64,000 nucleotides of DNA from Paenibacillus silvae. Lineage in GTDB: Bacteria > Bacillota > Bacilli > Paenibacillales > Paenibacillaceae. Of the stretch, positions 63,887-64,000 are shown in pieces. The stretch's first letter is position 1. Each line of letters opens with the position of its first letter. The notes beneath the pieces were generated by a model. That model was not told the origin of the DNA, searched no databases, and saw only the letters and a list, made by a program, of their open reading frames with translations. Where the stretch lies: positions 62,564 to 126,563 of the forward strand of contig NZ_BMFU01000013.1 in the NCBI RefSeq assembly GCF_014639235.1, read 5' to 3'. Made by a program: the position numbers and the translations under genes.

Positions 63887-64000
63887 GTGGCGTTTATTCC
63901 GTTAAACTGTCCCAATTGCAACGGACGAATTGAATACAAAGAGGGTGAAATTCTAAAGTGCCCTTATTGTGAAACAGAGCTTCTATTGAAGCAAAATCAT
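63887..64000 (+). CDS. N-terminus of a zinc-ribbon protein, cut by window edge
   Basis: A GTG 6 nt after AAGGAGAGG opens a frame that continues to the edge (38 codons). It contains CPNC at residues 8-11 and CPYC about 20 residues later, a classic zinc ribbon, with charged residues around it. The rest of the protein lies outside, so its function cannot be told; similar starts occur in small zinc-ribbon membrane or phage-shock-type proteins. Confidence 0.7.
   Translation, partial: MAFIPLNCPNCNGRIEYKEGEILKCPYCETELLLKQNH

Noticed and set aside
1..64000. Insertion sequences, prophage, tRNA or rRNA genes
   Set aside because: No transposase, integrase, phage structural motif, cloverleaf or rRNA signature was seen on either strand.

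Overview
The window looks like chromosomal DNA of a Paenibacillus-type Gram-positive bacterium. The signs are very large secreted proteins with C-terminal S-layer homology (SLH) domains, 7TMR-DISM hybrid kinases, AraC regulators fused to or paired with sugar and iron genes, strong AGGAGG-type ribosome binding sites, and Bacillales families such as DUF4317, DUF2536 and SF0329. I see no rRNA, tRNA, CRISPR array, insertion sequence or prophage structural genes. Almost every base lies in or near a gene.

Layout. (1) 1-18.1 kb, S-layer locus 1. A minus-strand operon encodes a membrane-anchored trypsin-like protease, a 1718-residue Ig-rich secreted protein, and a protein of more than 2560 residues ending in SLH domains cut by the window edge. 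Divergent from it is a hybrid kinase with two kinase modules plus a response regulator with a BTAD/SARP-like output. (2) 18.2-29.5 kb: a DUF4317 gene; a Fur-boxed operon (iron-siderophore lipoprotein, NtaA-like flavin monooxygenase, AraC/binding-protein sensor); a GH27 alpha-galactosidase with a tiny zinc-ribbon partner and an AraC regulator; a TetR gene divergent from a CrtC/AttH-like protein; and a carboxylesterase. (3) 29.6-34.2 kb: a heterodimeric ABC exporter divergent from a MerR activator, with a textbook 19-bp-spacer MerR promoter. (4) 34.2-47 kb: DUF4256, a 1.1-kb-residue-scale HEAT-repeat protein, an OmpR/EnvZ-type pair next to a VTT-domain membrane protein, an acetyltransferase, a MetE-like methyltransferase, a YcaQ-like protein, a very small holin-like toxin missed by ordinary ORF length cut-offs, an SF0329 protein and a tRNA-dihydrouridine synthase. 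(5) 47-56.7 kb, S-layer locus 2: another giant SLH protein (predicted seven-bladed propeller, six Ig-like repeats, fibronectin type III, SLH) downstream of a paralogous BTAD regulator and double-kinase. (6) 56.9-64 kb: DUF2536, a toroid-fold protein, a SRPBCC protein plus alpha/beta hydrolase with a TetR regulator, a MerR-unknown-ClpP operon, an acetyltransferase and the start of a zinc-ribbon protein.

The strongest candidate for an undescribed system is the pair of S-layer loci. Each couples a giant SLH surface protein to a 7TMR hybrid kinase carrying both HisKA and LytS-type kinase modules and to a response regulator with a SARP-like output. In both loci the promoter of the surface-protein gene lacks a recognisable -35 box and instead carries two direct repeats spaced exactly 11 bp apart, 9-10 bp upstream of the -10 box. 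This is the layout SARP-family activators use, and the repeat sequence differs between the two loci, as expected for two insulated signalling channels.

Start sites were re-chosen from ribosome binding sites in many genes and the reasons are given per entry. All functions are assigned by reading motifs; no database search was run.
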